Below, in pieces: positions 40,427 to 48,454 of a stretch of 64,000 bases of DNA. The DNA lies in assembly GCF_011947265.1 (NCBI RefSeq), contig NZ_JAATHD010000008.1, forward strand, positions 1-64,000, read 5' to 3'. A program made the position numbers and the translations under genes. Below the pieces are notes generated by a model. The model did not search any database and was not told where the DNA came from. It worked only from the letters and a program-made list of their open reading frames with translations. The stretch is from Paenibacillus sp. HB172176. Its GTDB lineage: Bacteria > Bacillota > Bacilli > Paenibacillales > Paenibacillaceae. Position 1 is the stretch's first letter. Each line of letters starts with the position of its first letter.

Positions 40427-43177
40427 TTATACAGCCAAAGCCCCATTCCAGCCTTCCGAGGAGCCCTTCTGATAATATTCGTCACAAAGGTAGAAATACA
40501 GCTTGGCAGCCTTGTCCGTGCGGTTTGCTTTGATGACCTCTATAAACGTCTCCCGGGCATCGAAGAAACGCCCTTCCTGACAGAGCAAGATGCCCTTCTC
40601 AAACATCGCCTTCGTCCGATCCTTGAGTTGGCGCTCCGCATCGGAATCGCCTTCGTACACATCGATTAATTCCAGAAACTCATCCTTGCTTTCAATCTGG
40701 ATGCGGCCCAGCTTCCGATGCCGGAAACGCTCGGGCGAACGCAGTTGGTCGAATACGGTTCTTGTGACTATGATAGAAGCGCCCATCGTATCCGACATTC
40801 TCTCGAGAGCGGTTGTCACATTCACATCATCGGAGATGACATTGCCTTCCATGCGTTGCTCTTCGCCGACAATACCCAGCATCAGCGGTCCCTTATGCAT
40901 CGCCATACCCATATCCACAGGCCGCAGGCCCGAAGCCTTCAGGCTTTCGTTAAAGCTCGACAACTCCCTGCGTATAGCAACGGCAGCCCGCAGCGCATCT
41001 TCCGCCCGTCGCGGGAACAGGGCAAGGAAACCGGCGCCCAGATATTTGCTGATCAGACCTTCCTCCTCGCGAACGAACGGACTGAACCGCTTCAGGAACG
41101 CATTCATAAGATCGAAATTCTGCTTCGGACTTAGCTGCTTCGATAAGTGGTTGAAGCCGCGGATATTGGCGACCATAACGGACATATTATGCTGCACCTG
41201 ATCTCCAAGATTCACTTCCGTAATGCCGTTCTTGCCCAAATATTTGAAGATTTGCTGCGGCACGAACCGATGCGATGCCTCGCTGAAGGAAGTAATATCC
41301 TTAATATAGTTGCGAATATGCTTCGCCATCAGATTGAATTGCTCCCCGAGATCACCGACCTCGTCCTGCGTACGCACCTTTACACGAACATCCCAATTGC
41401 CGTTTGCCATGGCCATCACGCTCTTGCGCAAGGATCTGAGCGAGGACAACAGATAATACGTAACCGCAAGCACAACTGCAATAAGAGCCAGACTGATCAG
41501 GCCGATATTCCGCAAAATGTTCTTATAGATGGTTTGATTTGCATGATACAGCACATTAAGATCGCTGCCCGTTTCATAGACGCCGACCACGTTGCCGGCG
41601 GAATCATAGACGGGACCGATCGCGTACAGCCACTTACCCGTCGCGTCCTCCCATCGGTCGGAATATACCTCGCCGTTGTCCAGAACGAGCTTGTTCTCAT
41701 CGCTGAGCGGGAACGGCTTGAACATATTCACTCCGTCGTCATCGTCCATAATGATATAGAGCTTGCCGTCCTCATATTTGTAGAGCGTGCTGTACAATCC
41801 CTTTCGAATGGATGGATCCTCGCTGTCGAACAGGAATGTCATATTATCGTACAACGCCTGATAATCTTCATTCCTGTAATCATCCGGCGATTCGAGACGA
41901 TTCAGTTGATCCCCGTCAATAATGCTTTGCCCGTTGCGTGCTAGAAGAGTCAGCTCTCGCTGCATCTCGCTCTCCATGCGATTCGAGAAGCTGTCATAGA
42001 TGAAATTGGAGAGCAGCAGCATGGCGATCATCAGAATGGGTACAATCGCGAACACTTGCTTGAAGAAAAGCGACACTCTGCGGCCCAGCGCCTGTGCGTA
42101 GAAGAAACGAAGAAACAGAAGGAAGACAACAAGCAAGAGCACCGATCCGCCCCATATTTGCTGCACATCCGTAATTCCGCCCTTTCCGTAAGAAACGTTA
42201 TATATTTCTCTACCCGGTTCTCCGTTAAGCGGATGGACAATCATGCGGTCATCAAGCAAGACTATCAGATTTCCGTTGTGATCCAGAGAGATATCCGCGA
42301 TTTCCATATCCGTCGTGTTTGGAAACTTCGCATTCATATCCTCTTGAGACAGCTCGGTGCGAAGATCGGACGGGTTAGCCGCATCCATGCTCGTTACGGC
42401 ATTCACAAGCCTGTCGATAAAATATATTCTGCCCGAATCGTCCAGTTGAAGCGACTCCGGGAAATTGCGATTTGTCCGGTCCGTCTCCGAAAGCGGGTAG
42501 ATTCGTTCGCTTACTCCGCTCTCCTGAACATGGTAGATGGCTCCGCGTTTCGTTGAATAGTAGATTTGACCTGCCTGGTAACCGGCGATTTCCGATAAAT
42601 AACGATTCTCAGGAAGCGAGAATTGATAGCTCTCTTCGAGACTGCCATTGTCGGCGTTCATCTGATAAAGCTGAATGCTGGAATCCCTGTCAATGTAGAA
42701 GTGAACGGTATCTCCCTCAACCTGAAGCCCCTTCACCTGTCCGACCCGCTTGTCGCTGCCGTCGCCCGCTAGCGAATAGAGAACACGGCTCGCGCTCTCT
42801 CCGGGCAAATAACTTAGAATGCGCTCCTCCTGCACATATAGTCCGTATTCATCCAGAACCGTATCCAGTGCAATAATTCTGCCATCTGATGTTGATCCCA
42901 CATCGGTGAAATCGTGCCGCCTGCCGTCGCCGTTCGATTGCGTGATAGCATTAAGCAGCCTGCCGTCGCCGGACAAATCCACAATCTCTTGCCTGGAATC
43001 GCCGATTACAATCAAGCCGTTGCCTGCATCCGCCGCGGCCCGGGACAAATAATGAAGGGTTCTGTCTTGTTTGAGCGGTGAAGATTGAAGCTCTCCGATA
43101 TGAGGATACAACCATATGCCGAGACCTACGGCTATAATGAACAGGAGCACTGACATCGAATACCTTCTCATGAACAC
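40427..43177 (-). CDS. Membrane receptor with HAMP and degenerate class III cyclase domain
   Basis: A 916-residue sensor. Order: membrane helix (about 8-26), an external beta-propeller-like region (30-335), two membrane helices (about 337-360 and 372-395), a second external sensor (400-550), a membrane helix (about 555-580), a HAMP linker (580-635), a class III nucleotide cyclase-type domain (about 665-830) and a TPR-like tail (850-905). The cyclase core lacks the catalytic residues: the metal aspartates are Asn671 (VANIRGF) and Ala715 (KYLGAGF), and the transition-state arginine of VNxxxR is Ala790. It is probably a pseudo-cyclase that binds ligand or partner. ATG at 43171 is an alternative to GTG at 43177. 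Confidence 0.82.
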   Translation of the reverse strand: MFMRRYSMSVLLFIIAVGLGIWLYPHIGELQSSPLKQDRTLHYLSRAAADAGNGLIVIGDSRQEIVDLSGDGRLLNAITQSNGDGRRHDFTDVGSTSDGRIIALDTVLDEYGLYVQEERILSYLPGESASRVLYSLAGDGSDKRVGQVKGLQVEGDTVHFYIDRDSSIQLYQMNADNGSLEESYQFSLPENRYLSEIAGYQAGQIYYSTKRGAIYHVQESGVSERIYPLSETDRTNRNFPESLQLDDSGRIYFIDRLVNAVTSMDAANPSDLRTELSQEDMNAKFPNTTDMEIADISLDHNGNLIVLLDDRMIVHPLNGEPGREIYNVSYGKGGITDVQQIWGGSVLLLVVFLLFLRFFYAQALGRRVSLFFKQVFAIVPILMIAMLLLSNFIYDSFSNRMESEMQRELTLLARNGQSIIDGDQLNRLESPDDYRNEDYQALYDNMTFLFDSEDPSIRKGLYSTLYKYEDGKLYIIMDDDDGVNMFKPFPLSDENKLVLDNGEVYSDRWEDATGKWLYAIGPVYDSAGNVVGVYETGSDLNVLYHANQTIYKNILRNIGLISLALIAVVLAVTYYLLSSLRSLRKSVMAMANGNWDVRVKVRTQDEVGDLGEQFNLMAKHIRNYIKDITSFSEASHRFVPQQIFKYLGKNGITEVNLGDQVQHNMSVMVANIRGFNHLSKQLSPKQNFDLMNAFLKRFSPFVREEEGLISKYLGAGFLALFPRRAEDALRAAVAIRRELSSFNESLKASGLRPVDMGMAMHKGPLMLGIVGEEQRMEGNVISDDVNVTTALERMSDTMGASIIVTRTVFDQLRSPERFRHRKLGRIQIESKDEFLELIDVYEGDSDAERQLKDRTKAMFEKGILLCQEGRFFDARETFIEVIKANRTDKAAKLYFYLCDEYYQKGSSEGWNGALAV

Positions 43178-43212
43178 ACTCTCTTTCCCGATTGCTTTTT
43201 TCTTCTAATTAC

Positions 43213-43323
43213 TATAGTACTATATGTTCATAGCTTTGGCACGTATTTCCTAGTTGAAATTTAGCGAAAAACAGCAAGATTAGCAGGTTTATGTTGAAGC
43301 CTGCAAGGGGCGTATAGTACTAT
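43213..43323. promoter_or_regulatory. Mirrored TATAGTACTAT elements in the divergent promoter region
   Basis: TATAGTACTATA (43213-43224) and TATAGTACTAT (43313-43323) are exactly 100 bp apart, each holding TACTAT as a likely -10 box, one facing each way. For the plus-strand gene, TTGAAG lies at 43294-43299 with 18-bp spacing. The shared palindrome suggests that the cyclase-like receptor and the PAAR/MORN pair are coordinated. Confidence 0.5.
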
Positions 43324-43393
43324 GAATAGTAGAGTAAATAAATGGTTGAGAGAGCGGCTGCGAATGGACAGTCAGCTCGCGGAAAGGATTATT

Positions 43394-43780
43394 ATGGGAC
43401 AACTCGTATGCGGCGGAGCATCACTGACATGCTCGTTCGGGGCTGCGCCGGGGACGCTTAATGTGCTCCCGGCCAATCGCGTCACGACATCAATGCCGAT
43501 CGCCAATATAATGGACAACAAGCCTTTGGTTAACATTATGCCTTTTGGCATGTGCTCTTCACCAGCCAACCCCATGGTCGCCTCTGCTACGGCCGCGGCG
43601 CTCGGCGTTTTAACGCCTATGCCTTGCATCCCCGTAACCGCGGCTCCTTGGGTGCCCGGCTCGCCGACCGTTCTGGTCGGGAACATGCCCGCACTTAACG
43701 CCTCTTCGAAATGCATGTGCAATTGGGGCGGAATGATCCAACCCGCTTTCCCAGGTCAAATGACGATACAGGTGCCCTGA
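43394..43780 (+). CDS. PAAR-like DUF4280 protein
   Basis: A 128-residue protein of the DUF4280 PAAR-like type: MGQLVCGGASLTCSFGAAPG at the N-terminus, PFGMCSSPANPMVASATAAA, CIPVTAAPWVPGS and CMCNWGGMIQ near the end, rich in Gly, Pro and Cys. PAAR-like proteins cap the spike of T6SS and eCIS particles. ATG at 43394 has GAAAGG ahead; the upstream ATG at 43322 lies in the likely -10 box and is rejected. The MORN gene starts 2 bp after its stop. The eCIS baseplate cluster in this window lacks such a gene. Confidence 0.85.
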   Translation: MGQLVCGGASLTCSFGAAPGTLNVLPANRVTTSMPIANIMDNKPLVNIMPFGMCSSPANPMVASATAAALGVLTPMPCIPVTAAPWVPGSPTVLVGNMPALNASSKCMCNWGGMIQPAFPGQMTIQVP

Positions 43781-43782
43781 CG

Positions 43783-45441
43783 ATGATTGAACAACTGCTC
43801 AAACCCATATTCAAGCCGATTAAAAAGCTCGTTATCAGGCCCCTGAAAAAATTCAAAAAACTGCCTAAATTACTGCTGAAGGTCATTCGCAAATTTCTTG
43901 TTACCGCGCTGTTCGGGCCGCTTCGCTCGCTCGAGAACTATTTGCGCATTGGAAGCTATCTTATCGCCAAGAAGCTCATCGCGATTATCGTCGTAATCGG
44001 GCTGCTCATTGCATTCTTCGGATTCATCAGCCCTCCGAAATTCGTGAACAAATGGTTCGGCCGCACGCCGCAGATTGAAGCGGCAGCAGCAGAGGGCAGC
44101 GGCTTCAACGGCTTCGCCCAGGTGAAGAATGCAGATGGAGGCCTGTTATATGAAGGCGACTTGGCCGACGGCTTGTACACGGGTACCGGCAAGCTGTTCT
44201 ACCCGAACGGTCAGCTTCGCTATCGCGGCGATTTCGACAAAGGCTTTATGGCTGGCACAGGCGAATATTATGATGAAGAAGGCACGCTTCTCTATCGGGG
44301 CGCCTTCGCAGGCGACCAATACAGCGGCGTCGGGACCCAATTCTATCCTGACGGCTCCGTGCAATACGAAGGCGCTTTTGCAGGCGGACTATTCGATGGA
44401 GAAGGCACGGAATATAACCAGGACGGCAGTACAATCTACTCCGGCTTCTATTCGCTGGGCTTGTACAACGGAGAAGGCAAGCTCTTTGGAGACAACGGCA
44501 AGCCGCAATATGAAGGCCAGTTCAAAGCCGGTGTCATCGAAGGCTACGGCAAGCTGTATAATCCGGATGAATCCCTGGCATTCGAGGGACATTTCGTGGC
44601 CAGCAAAAAATCCGGTACTGGTCAGGAGCTGTATCCCGGAGGCATTGTGAAGTATAACGGCGAATATCTGCAGGATGTGTATCAAGGCGCCGGCACCCTC
44701 AACTATGAGAACGGTCAGCCGCATTTTGTCGGCAATTTCTCGGGGGGCCTGCTGAATGGCAAAGGACAGGCATTCAACGAAGCGGGCATCGTTGTGTTCG
44801 ACGGTCAATTCGCGAACGGCAACTATGAAGGTCTCGGTACTTTGTTCGACGCGGACGGTGCTCCGATCTTCAAGGGCTTCTTCCGAGAAGGCTTGATTTA
44901 CGCCGAGGACTTTATCAATCTGTCGCTGGCAAAGCTGCAAGAAACGCTTGGTGAGGCTGATCCTCCTCTTGCCGCGGATGAAGAAGCTCCTGTTGAAGCT
45001 TCAGGTGGAGAAGAGGGCTCAGCTTCGGACGGCTCCGAAGTGACAGCCTTATCGCCGAATTCGGGGAACGGCTCGTCAGGAGATCCAACTGTCACGGACA
45101 GTACTTATGTAGGCCCGGATGGAGAGGCAGACGGCGGCGATTCAGGAGTAATAATCTCTACTTCCCTGCAGCAAGTATATGGTTCGCTTCAGCTTTCGCT
45201 CGAGCTGGATCCCGATCCCGACAATCCTGAGGCTTATTATGTACACAAATTCGTAACGTGGAACGGGGTTACGATGGCGCAAATCTATCAACGCTTGCTG
45301 GATTCCAAAGCTGCGTCCTTAACAACCCAGCTCGACAACGGAAGAACGAATGTACAGTATATATCCGGGGGCACGCTAGTCACCTTTACAATGAAGCAGG
45401 ACAAGCCGGTGAGACTGGAGATTACGGCTCTGGAGGAATGA
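43783..45441 (+). CDS. Membrane-anchored MORN-repeat protein
   Basis: A 552-residue protein. The N-terminal basic region (about residues 5-55, FKPIKKLVIRPLKKFKKLPK) is followed by a membrane helix (about 70-92, AIIVVIGLLIAFFGFI). About eleven 23-residue MORN repeats come next (residues 118-380; e.g. YEGDLADGLYTGTGKLFYPN, YRGAFAGDQYSGVGTQFYPD). Then come an acidic Ser/Gly linker (about 395-455) and a small C-terminal domain (about 462-552). MORN repeats bind lipids or proteins at membranes. It is translationally coupled to the DUF4280 gene and may be its partner, cargo or anchor. Confidence 0.82.
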   Translation: MIEQLLKPIFKPIKKLVIRPLKKFKKLPKLLLKVIRKFLVTALFGPLRSLENYLRIGSYLIAKKLIAIIVVIGLLIAFFGFISPPKFVNKWFGRTPQIEAAAAEGSGFNGFAQVKNADGGLLYEGDLADGLYTGTGKLFYPNGQLRYRGDFDKGFMAGTGEYYDEEGTLLYRGAFAGDQYSGVGTQFYPDGSVQYEGAFAGGLFDGEGTEYNQDGSTIYSGFYSLGLYNGEGKLFGDNGKPQYEGQFKAGVIEGYGKLYNPDESLAFEGHFVASKKSGTGQELYPGGIVKYNGEYLQDVYQGAGTLNYENGQPHFVGNFSGGLLNGKGQAFNEAGIVVFDGQFANGNYEGLGTLFDADGAPIFKGFFREGLIYAEDFINLSLAKLQETLGEADPPLAADEEAPVEASGGEEGSASDGSEVTALSPNSGNGSSGDPTVTDSTYVGPDGEADGGDSGVIISTSLQQVYGSLQLSLELDPDPDNPEAYYVHKFVTWNGVTMAQIYQRLLDSKAASLTTQLDNGRTNVQYISGGTLVTFTMKQDKPVRLEITALEE

Positions 45442-45466
45442 TTCAGCAACAACCTATTGTCAACAG

Positions 45467-45516
45467 AAAAACCGCAATTCACAAGCCATTGTTGCTTGTA
45501 AGAATTGCGGTTTTTT
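45467..45516. terminator. Terminator after the MORN gene
   Basis: Stem AACCGCAATTC / GAATTGCGGTT with an inner ACAAGC/GCTTGT hairpin, followed by TTTTTT on the plus strand and AAAA-complement on the other side, so likely bidirectional. Confidence 0.8.
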
Positions 45517-45525
45517 ATTTGAATC

Positions 45526-46004
45526 GCTCCTAGTCGATTTTATCGACTTGCAACACAACTCGGACACTCTTCCACTGCTCCTAGTCGATTTTATCGACTT
45601 GCAACGCAACTCGGACACTCTTCCACCGCTCCTAGTCGATTTTATCGACTTACAAAGCAACTCGGACACTCTTCCACTGCTCCTAGTCGATTTTATCGAC
45701 TTGCAACGCATCTCGGACACTCTTCCACTGCTCCTAGGCGATTTAATCGACTTGCAACGCATCTCGGGTACACTTCCACCGCTCCTAGTCGATTTTTTCG
45801 ACTTGCAACGCAACTCGGACACTCTTCCACCGCTCCTAGTCGATTTTTTCGACTTGCAACGCAACTCGGACACTCTTCCACCGCTCCTAGTCGATTTTTT
45901 CGACTTGCAACGCATCTCGGGTACACTTCCACCGCTCCTAGTCGATTTTTTCGACTTGCAACGCAACTCGGACACTCTTCCACCGCTCCTAGTCGATTTT
46001 ATCG
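45526..46004. repeat. 51-bp tandem repeat array (9 full units plus 20 bp)
   Basis: Units start every 51 bp from 45526 to 45985, each beginning GCTCCTAGTCGATTTTATCG and ending ACTCTTCCAC(T/C). Each has an internal hairpin AGTCGAT-TTT-ATCGACT or the shorter AGTCGA-TTTTT-TCGACT. The 51-bp period is 17 codons, so long frames stay open on both strands without being genes. There are no unique spacers, so it is not a CRISPR. The last unit is cut and joined to a toxin remnant. Confidence 0.9.
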
Positions 46005-46048
46005 CCTCACTGGTTGTGTTAATCCTGTCCTTCCACAAAAAGAAATAG
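46005..46048 (+). pseudogene. Truncated holin-like toxin fused to the repeat array
   Basis: Encodes ASLVVLILSFHKKK and a TAG stop, matching the last half of the 29-residue toxin at 18831-18920, where the same part reads ATLVVLILSFHKKK. The stop and the following AGACCG...CGGTCT terminator and ACCGCCCTTAAAAGCGGC segment are also conserved. The promoter, ribosome site and N-terminal half are absent and replaced by the repeat array, giving an open 166-codon chimera from 45548 with no evident start signal. Confidence 0.75.
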
Positions 46049-46073
46049 ACCGCCCCCCGGTAGGTAACGGTCT
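46047..46073. terminator. Remnant toxin/antitoxin terminator
   Basis: AGACCG...CGGTCT stem overlapping the remnant's stop codon, equivalent to 18919-18947 of the complete locus. Confidence 0.55.
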
Positions 46074-46235
46074 ATTCGGTCAAGCCTGCTATAGCCACCG
46101 CCCTTAAAAGCGGCTGGTGTCACCCCGTCCAATCTGCTACGCTATAAGTTATTTATAGAAAATTACATTTGCCAATACGCATCATATATAATACACTACT
46201 AAATAAATAAGTTACACTAAAGGAGATGGAGCCAC

Positions 46236-47216
46236 ATGAAACTCGAAAGAGAACTAGCCCTCGAAATTGTCAGAGTAACGGAATTAGCCGCAATTGCTTC
46301 CGCTCCATGGATGGGACTTGGCGAGAAGAACAGCGCCGACAACGATGCGACCGAGGCGATGCGCGCTATGTTCGAAACGGTAAGCATGCAAGGCACGGTC
46401 GTCATCGGCGAAGGAGAAATGGATGAGGCGCCCATGCTGTATATCGGCGAGAAGGTCGGCAACGGCTCAGGCCTTGAAGTCGATGTCGCCGTAGATCCGC
46501 TCGAGGGGACAGAGCTCGTAGCTATGGGACTCAATAATGCCATGTCGGTTGTCGCTGTAGCCAACAAAGGCAATATGCTGCATGCTCCGGACATGTACAT
46601 GGAGAAGCTGGCCGTCGGCCCGCTGCTCAAAGGCAAGCTGTCCATCACCGATGAAATTGAAGATACCTTAACGAAAGCGGCCGACATACTGAATAAACCA
46701 TTAAACGAAGTAACTGTCATGATTCTTGACCGCAAGCGTCACGCCGAGCTTATCGCAAGACTTCGCAAGCTTGGCGTTCGCATCAAATTTCTGGCTGCCG
46801 GAGATGTCGCAGGCGCTATCGCTCCCTCCTTTCCCGAGACGGGAATCGACCTCTACCTTGGATCGGGCGGCGCGCCGGAGGGCGTCCTTGCCGCAGCGGC
46901 TCTGCAATGCCTGGGGGGCGAGCTTCAAGGCCGACTCATGCCGGAGGATGATGAGCAAGAGCAGCGCTGTTTGTCTATGGGCCTCACCAATCCAAGAGCC
47001 GTGCTCTCCATGACCGATATGATCGGGACCGACGATGTCATTTTCGCAGCTACGGGTGTAACGCCAGGAGAATTCCTTGGCGGAGTTCGTTATCTGTCCG
47101 AACAGCGCGCCGAGACGCATTCGATTGTAATGCGAGCCAAGACGCGCACGATTCGCTTTATCAAATCGATTCATGATTTGACAGTCAAGCCCTATTTTCA
47201 GAAAAACGGCTCTTAA
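46236..47216 (+). CDS. glpX: Fructose-1,6-bisphosphatase class II
   Basis: A 326-residue GlpX-type phosphatase, hydrolysing fructose-1,6-bisphosphate to fructose-6-phosphate in gluconeogenesis. Marks are [13 protein letters not shown] (residues 34-46), [15 protein letters not shown], the metal-site [14 protein letters not shown] near 88-101 and the C-terminal [20 protein letters not shown]. Strong AAAGGAGATGG site. A TATAAT box lies near 46186. Grouped with ccpN, whose B. subtilis relative represses gluconeogenic genes. Confidence 0.95.
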   Translation: MKLERELALEIVRVTELAAIASAPWMGLGEKNSADNDATEAMRAMFETVSMQGTVVIGEGEMDEAPMLYIGEKVGNGSGLEVDVAVDPLEGTELVAMGLNNAMSVVAVANKGNMLHAPDMYMEKLAVGPLLKGKLSITDEIEDTLTKAADILNKPLNEVTVMILDRKRHAELIARLRKLGVRIKFLAAGDVAGAIAPSFPETGIDLYLGSGGAPEGVLAAAALQCLGGELQGRLMPEDDEQEQRCLSMGLTNPRAVLSMTDMIGTDDVIFAATGVTPGEFLGGVRYLSEQRAETHSIVMRAKTRTIRFIKSIHDLTVKPYFQKNGS

Positions 47217-47263
47217 ATAATTGTCCGAGCAAGAAACATCATCTAATAGTGGGAGTGATAAAT

Positions 47264-47680
47264 ATGGAACAGACCTTCGTGATGATTAAACCAGACGGAG
47301 TCAGCAGAAAGCTTATTGGTAAAATTGTGGAGAGATTCGAAGACAAGGGACTTGCATTAATCGAAGCCAACCTATGCCGCATGTCCGAAACGCATGCCGA
47401 GCAGCATTATGAAGCGCTCAAAGATAAACCGTTCTTTCCCGACATGATTGCATTCATCACTTCTGGCAGTGTGTTCGCCATGATTTGGGAGGGAGAGAAT
47501 GCAGTCAGGATTGCACGTACGCTCATTGGGTCGACGAATCCGGTAGAGGCCGCTCCTGGAACGATTAGAGGCGATTATGCGAAAACGATTGAAAGCAACA
47601 TTATTCATGCTTCCGACTCTATTGAGAATGCTGCTCGGGAGATTGCCCTGTTCTTCCCAGCCGGGAAAATTGCCGTTTAG
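47264..47680 (+). CDS. ndk: Nucleoside diphosphate kinase
   Basis: A 138-residue NDK that transfers the gamma-phosphate of NTPs to NDPs through a phosphohistidine. Motifs are [17 protein letters not shown] at the N-terminus, [20 protein letters not shown], and the active site NIIHASDS with the catalytic histidine near residue 114. ATG at 47264 is chosen for its position after GGGAGTG and match to the family N-terminus. It lies 47 bp after glpX and a GGGCG-GTTT hairpin follows its stop (about 47680-47700). Confidence 0.95.
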   Translation: MEQTFVMIKPDGVSRKLIGKIVERFEDKGLALIEANLCRMSETHAEQHYEALKDKPFFPDMIAFITSGSVFAMIWEGENAVRIARTLIGSTNPVEAAPGTIRGDYAKTIESNIIHASDSIENAAREIALFFPAGKIAV

Positions 47681-47724
47681 GGCGTGTTTGCAAACCCGCC
47701 CTGGCGCATTTAGCAGATATTTAT

Positions 47725-47753
47725 TTAGCAACCCTACATAAGCATGCTATAAT
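47725..47753 (+). promoter_or_regulatory. Promoter of ccpN
   Basis: TTAGCA (47725-47730), 17 bp, TATAAT (47748-47753), giving a short leader before the AAGGAGG at 47776-47782. Confidence 0.6.
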
Positions 47754-47790
47754 CGACCTATAGATTTCCGATTGCAAGGAGGCAATTCTC

Positions 47791-48435
47791 ATTCAACTGA
47801 CTCATCGACAATTAGAGATTATCGAGATCGTGAAAGCGCAGTTTCCTATCACGAGCGATCAAATAGCGGAGTTGCTCAAAGTAAATCGCGCCACTCTCCG
47901 ATCGGATCTCTCCATACTTGTCATGCTTGGTTTCCTGGACGCGAAGCCGAAGGTCGGATATTTCCCAGGCAATCAAACGCCGAGCCAAAGCAATCCGTTC
48001 TCCAAGTTGGACAGCCTTAAAGTGAAGGATGTGCAGAGCGTTCCAATCGCGCTGTCGATCAGCGCCACCGTGCAAGAAGCTGTCGTCGAGCTCTTCCTTG
48101 AGAACGTCGGCAGTCTGTTCGTCACGGATCAACGCGGTGCTCTTGCGGGCATGGTTTCACGCAAGGATCTATTGAAGGTAACCTTGGGCAATCAATCTGC
48201 AGGAAGCATGCCCATCGCCCTCGTCATGACTCGGACGCCGCATCTTGTCACCATTTCACCGGAGGAATCCGTCCTTGCAGCCGCCTCCAAGCTTATTGCG
48301 AGCGAGGTAGGCGCCCTGCCCGTCGTCAAGACGGTCAAGGATGAGCATGGAGCAGACATGCTCGAGCCTGTTGGGCGCATCTCGAAAACGACGATGACTG
48401 AAATTCTGTTAAAGCTTGCATGGGATCAATCATAG
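47791..48435 (+). CDS. ccpN: CcpN-like CBS-domain transcriptional repressor with ATT start
   Basis: A 214-residue repressor when started at ATT 47791, eight bases after AAGGAGG; this restores the N-terminal helix (QLTHRQLEIIEIVKAQ) found in CcpN, about 212 residues in B. subtilis. A GTG at 47830 is the first conventional start but cuts into the HTH. Domains are a winged HTH (about 5-65, ITSDQIAELLKVNRATLRSD) and two CBS domains (about 85-140 and 148-210). CcpN represses gapB and pckA under glycolytic conditions, sensing nucleotides through CBS. The ppsR-like gene follows, as in B. subtilis (ccpN-yqfL). Confidence 0.88.
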   Translation: MQLTHRQLEIIEIVKAQFPITSDQIAELLKVNRATLRSDLSILVMLGFLDAKPKVGYFPGNQTPSQSNPFSKLDSLKVKDVQSVPIALSISATVQEAVVELFLENVGSLFVTDQRGALAGMVSRKDLLKVTLGNQSAGSMPIALVMTRTPHLVTISPEESVLAAASKLIASEVGALPVVKTVKDEHGADMLEPVGRISKTTMTEILLKLAWDQS

Positions 48436-48454
48436 GAAGAAGGCAGCGCCAGAT

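Noticed and set aside
40427-43177. Active adenylate or guanylate cyclase
   Set aside because: Both metal-binding aspartates and the catalytic arginine are substituted.
43322-43393. Upstream ATG start for the DUF4280 protein
   Set aside because: The ATG lies within the likely -10 element and lacks a ribosome site; the start at 43394 matches the family.
45526-46004. Possible CRISPR array
   Set aside because: Units are contiguous 51-bp repeats with no unique spacers and no cas genes nearby; it is a minisatellite.
45460-46038. Long open frames on both strands across the repeat array (192, 166 and 96 codons)
   Set aside because: The period is a multiple of three, so several frames stay open by repetition; no ribosome sites or promoters precede them.
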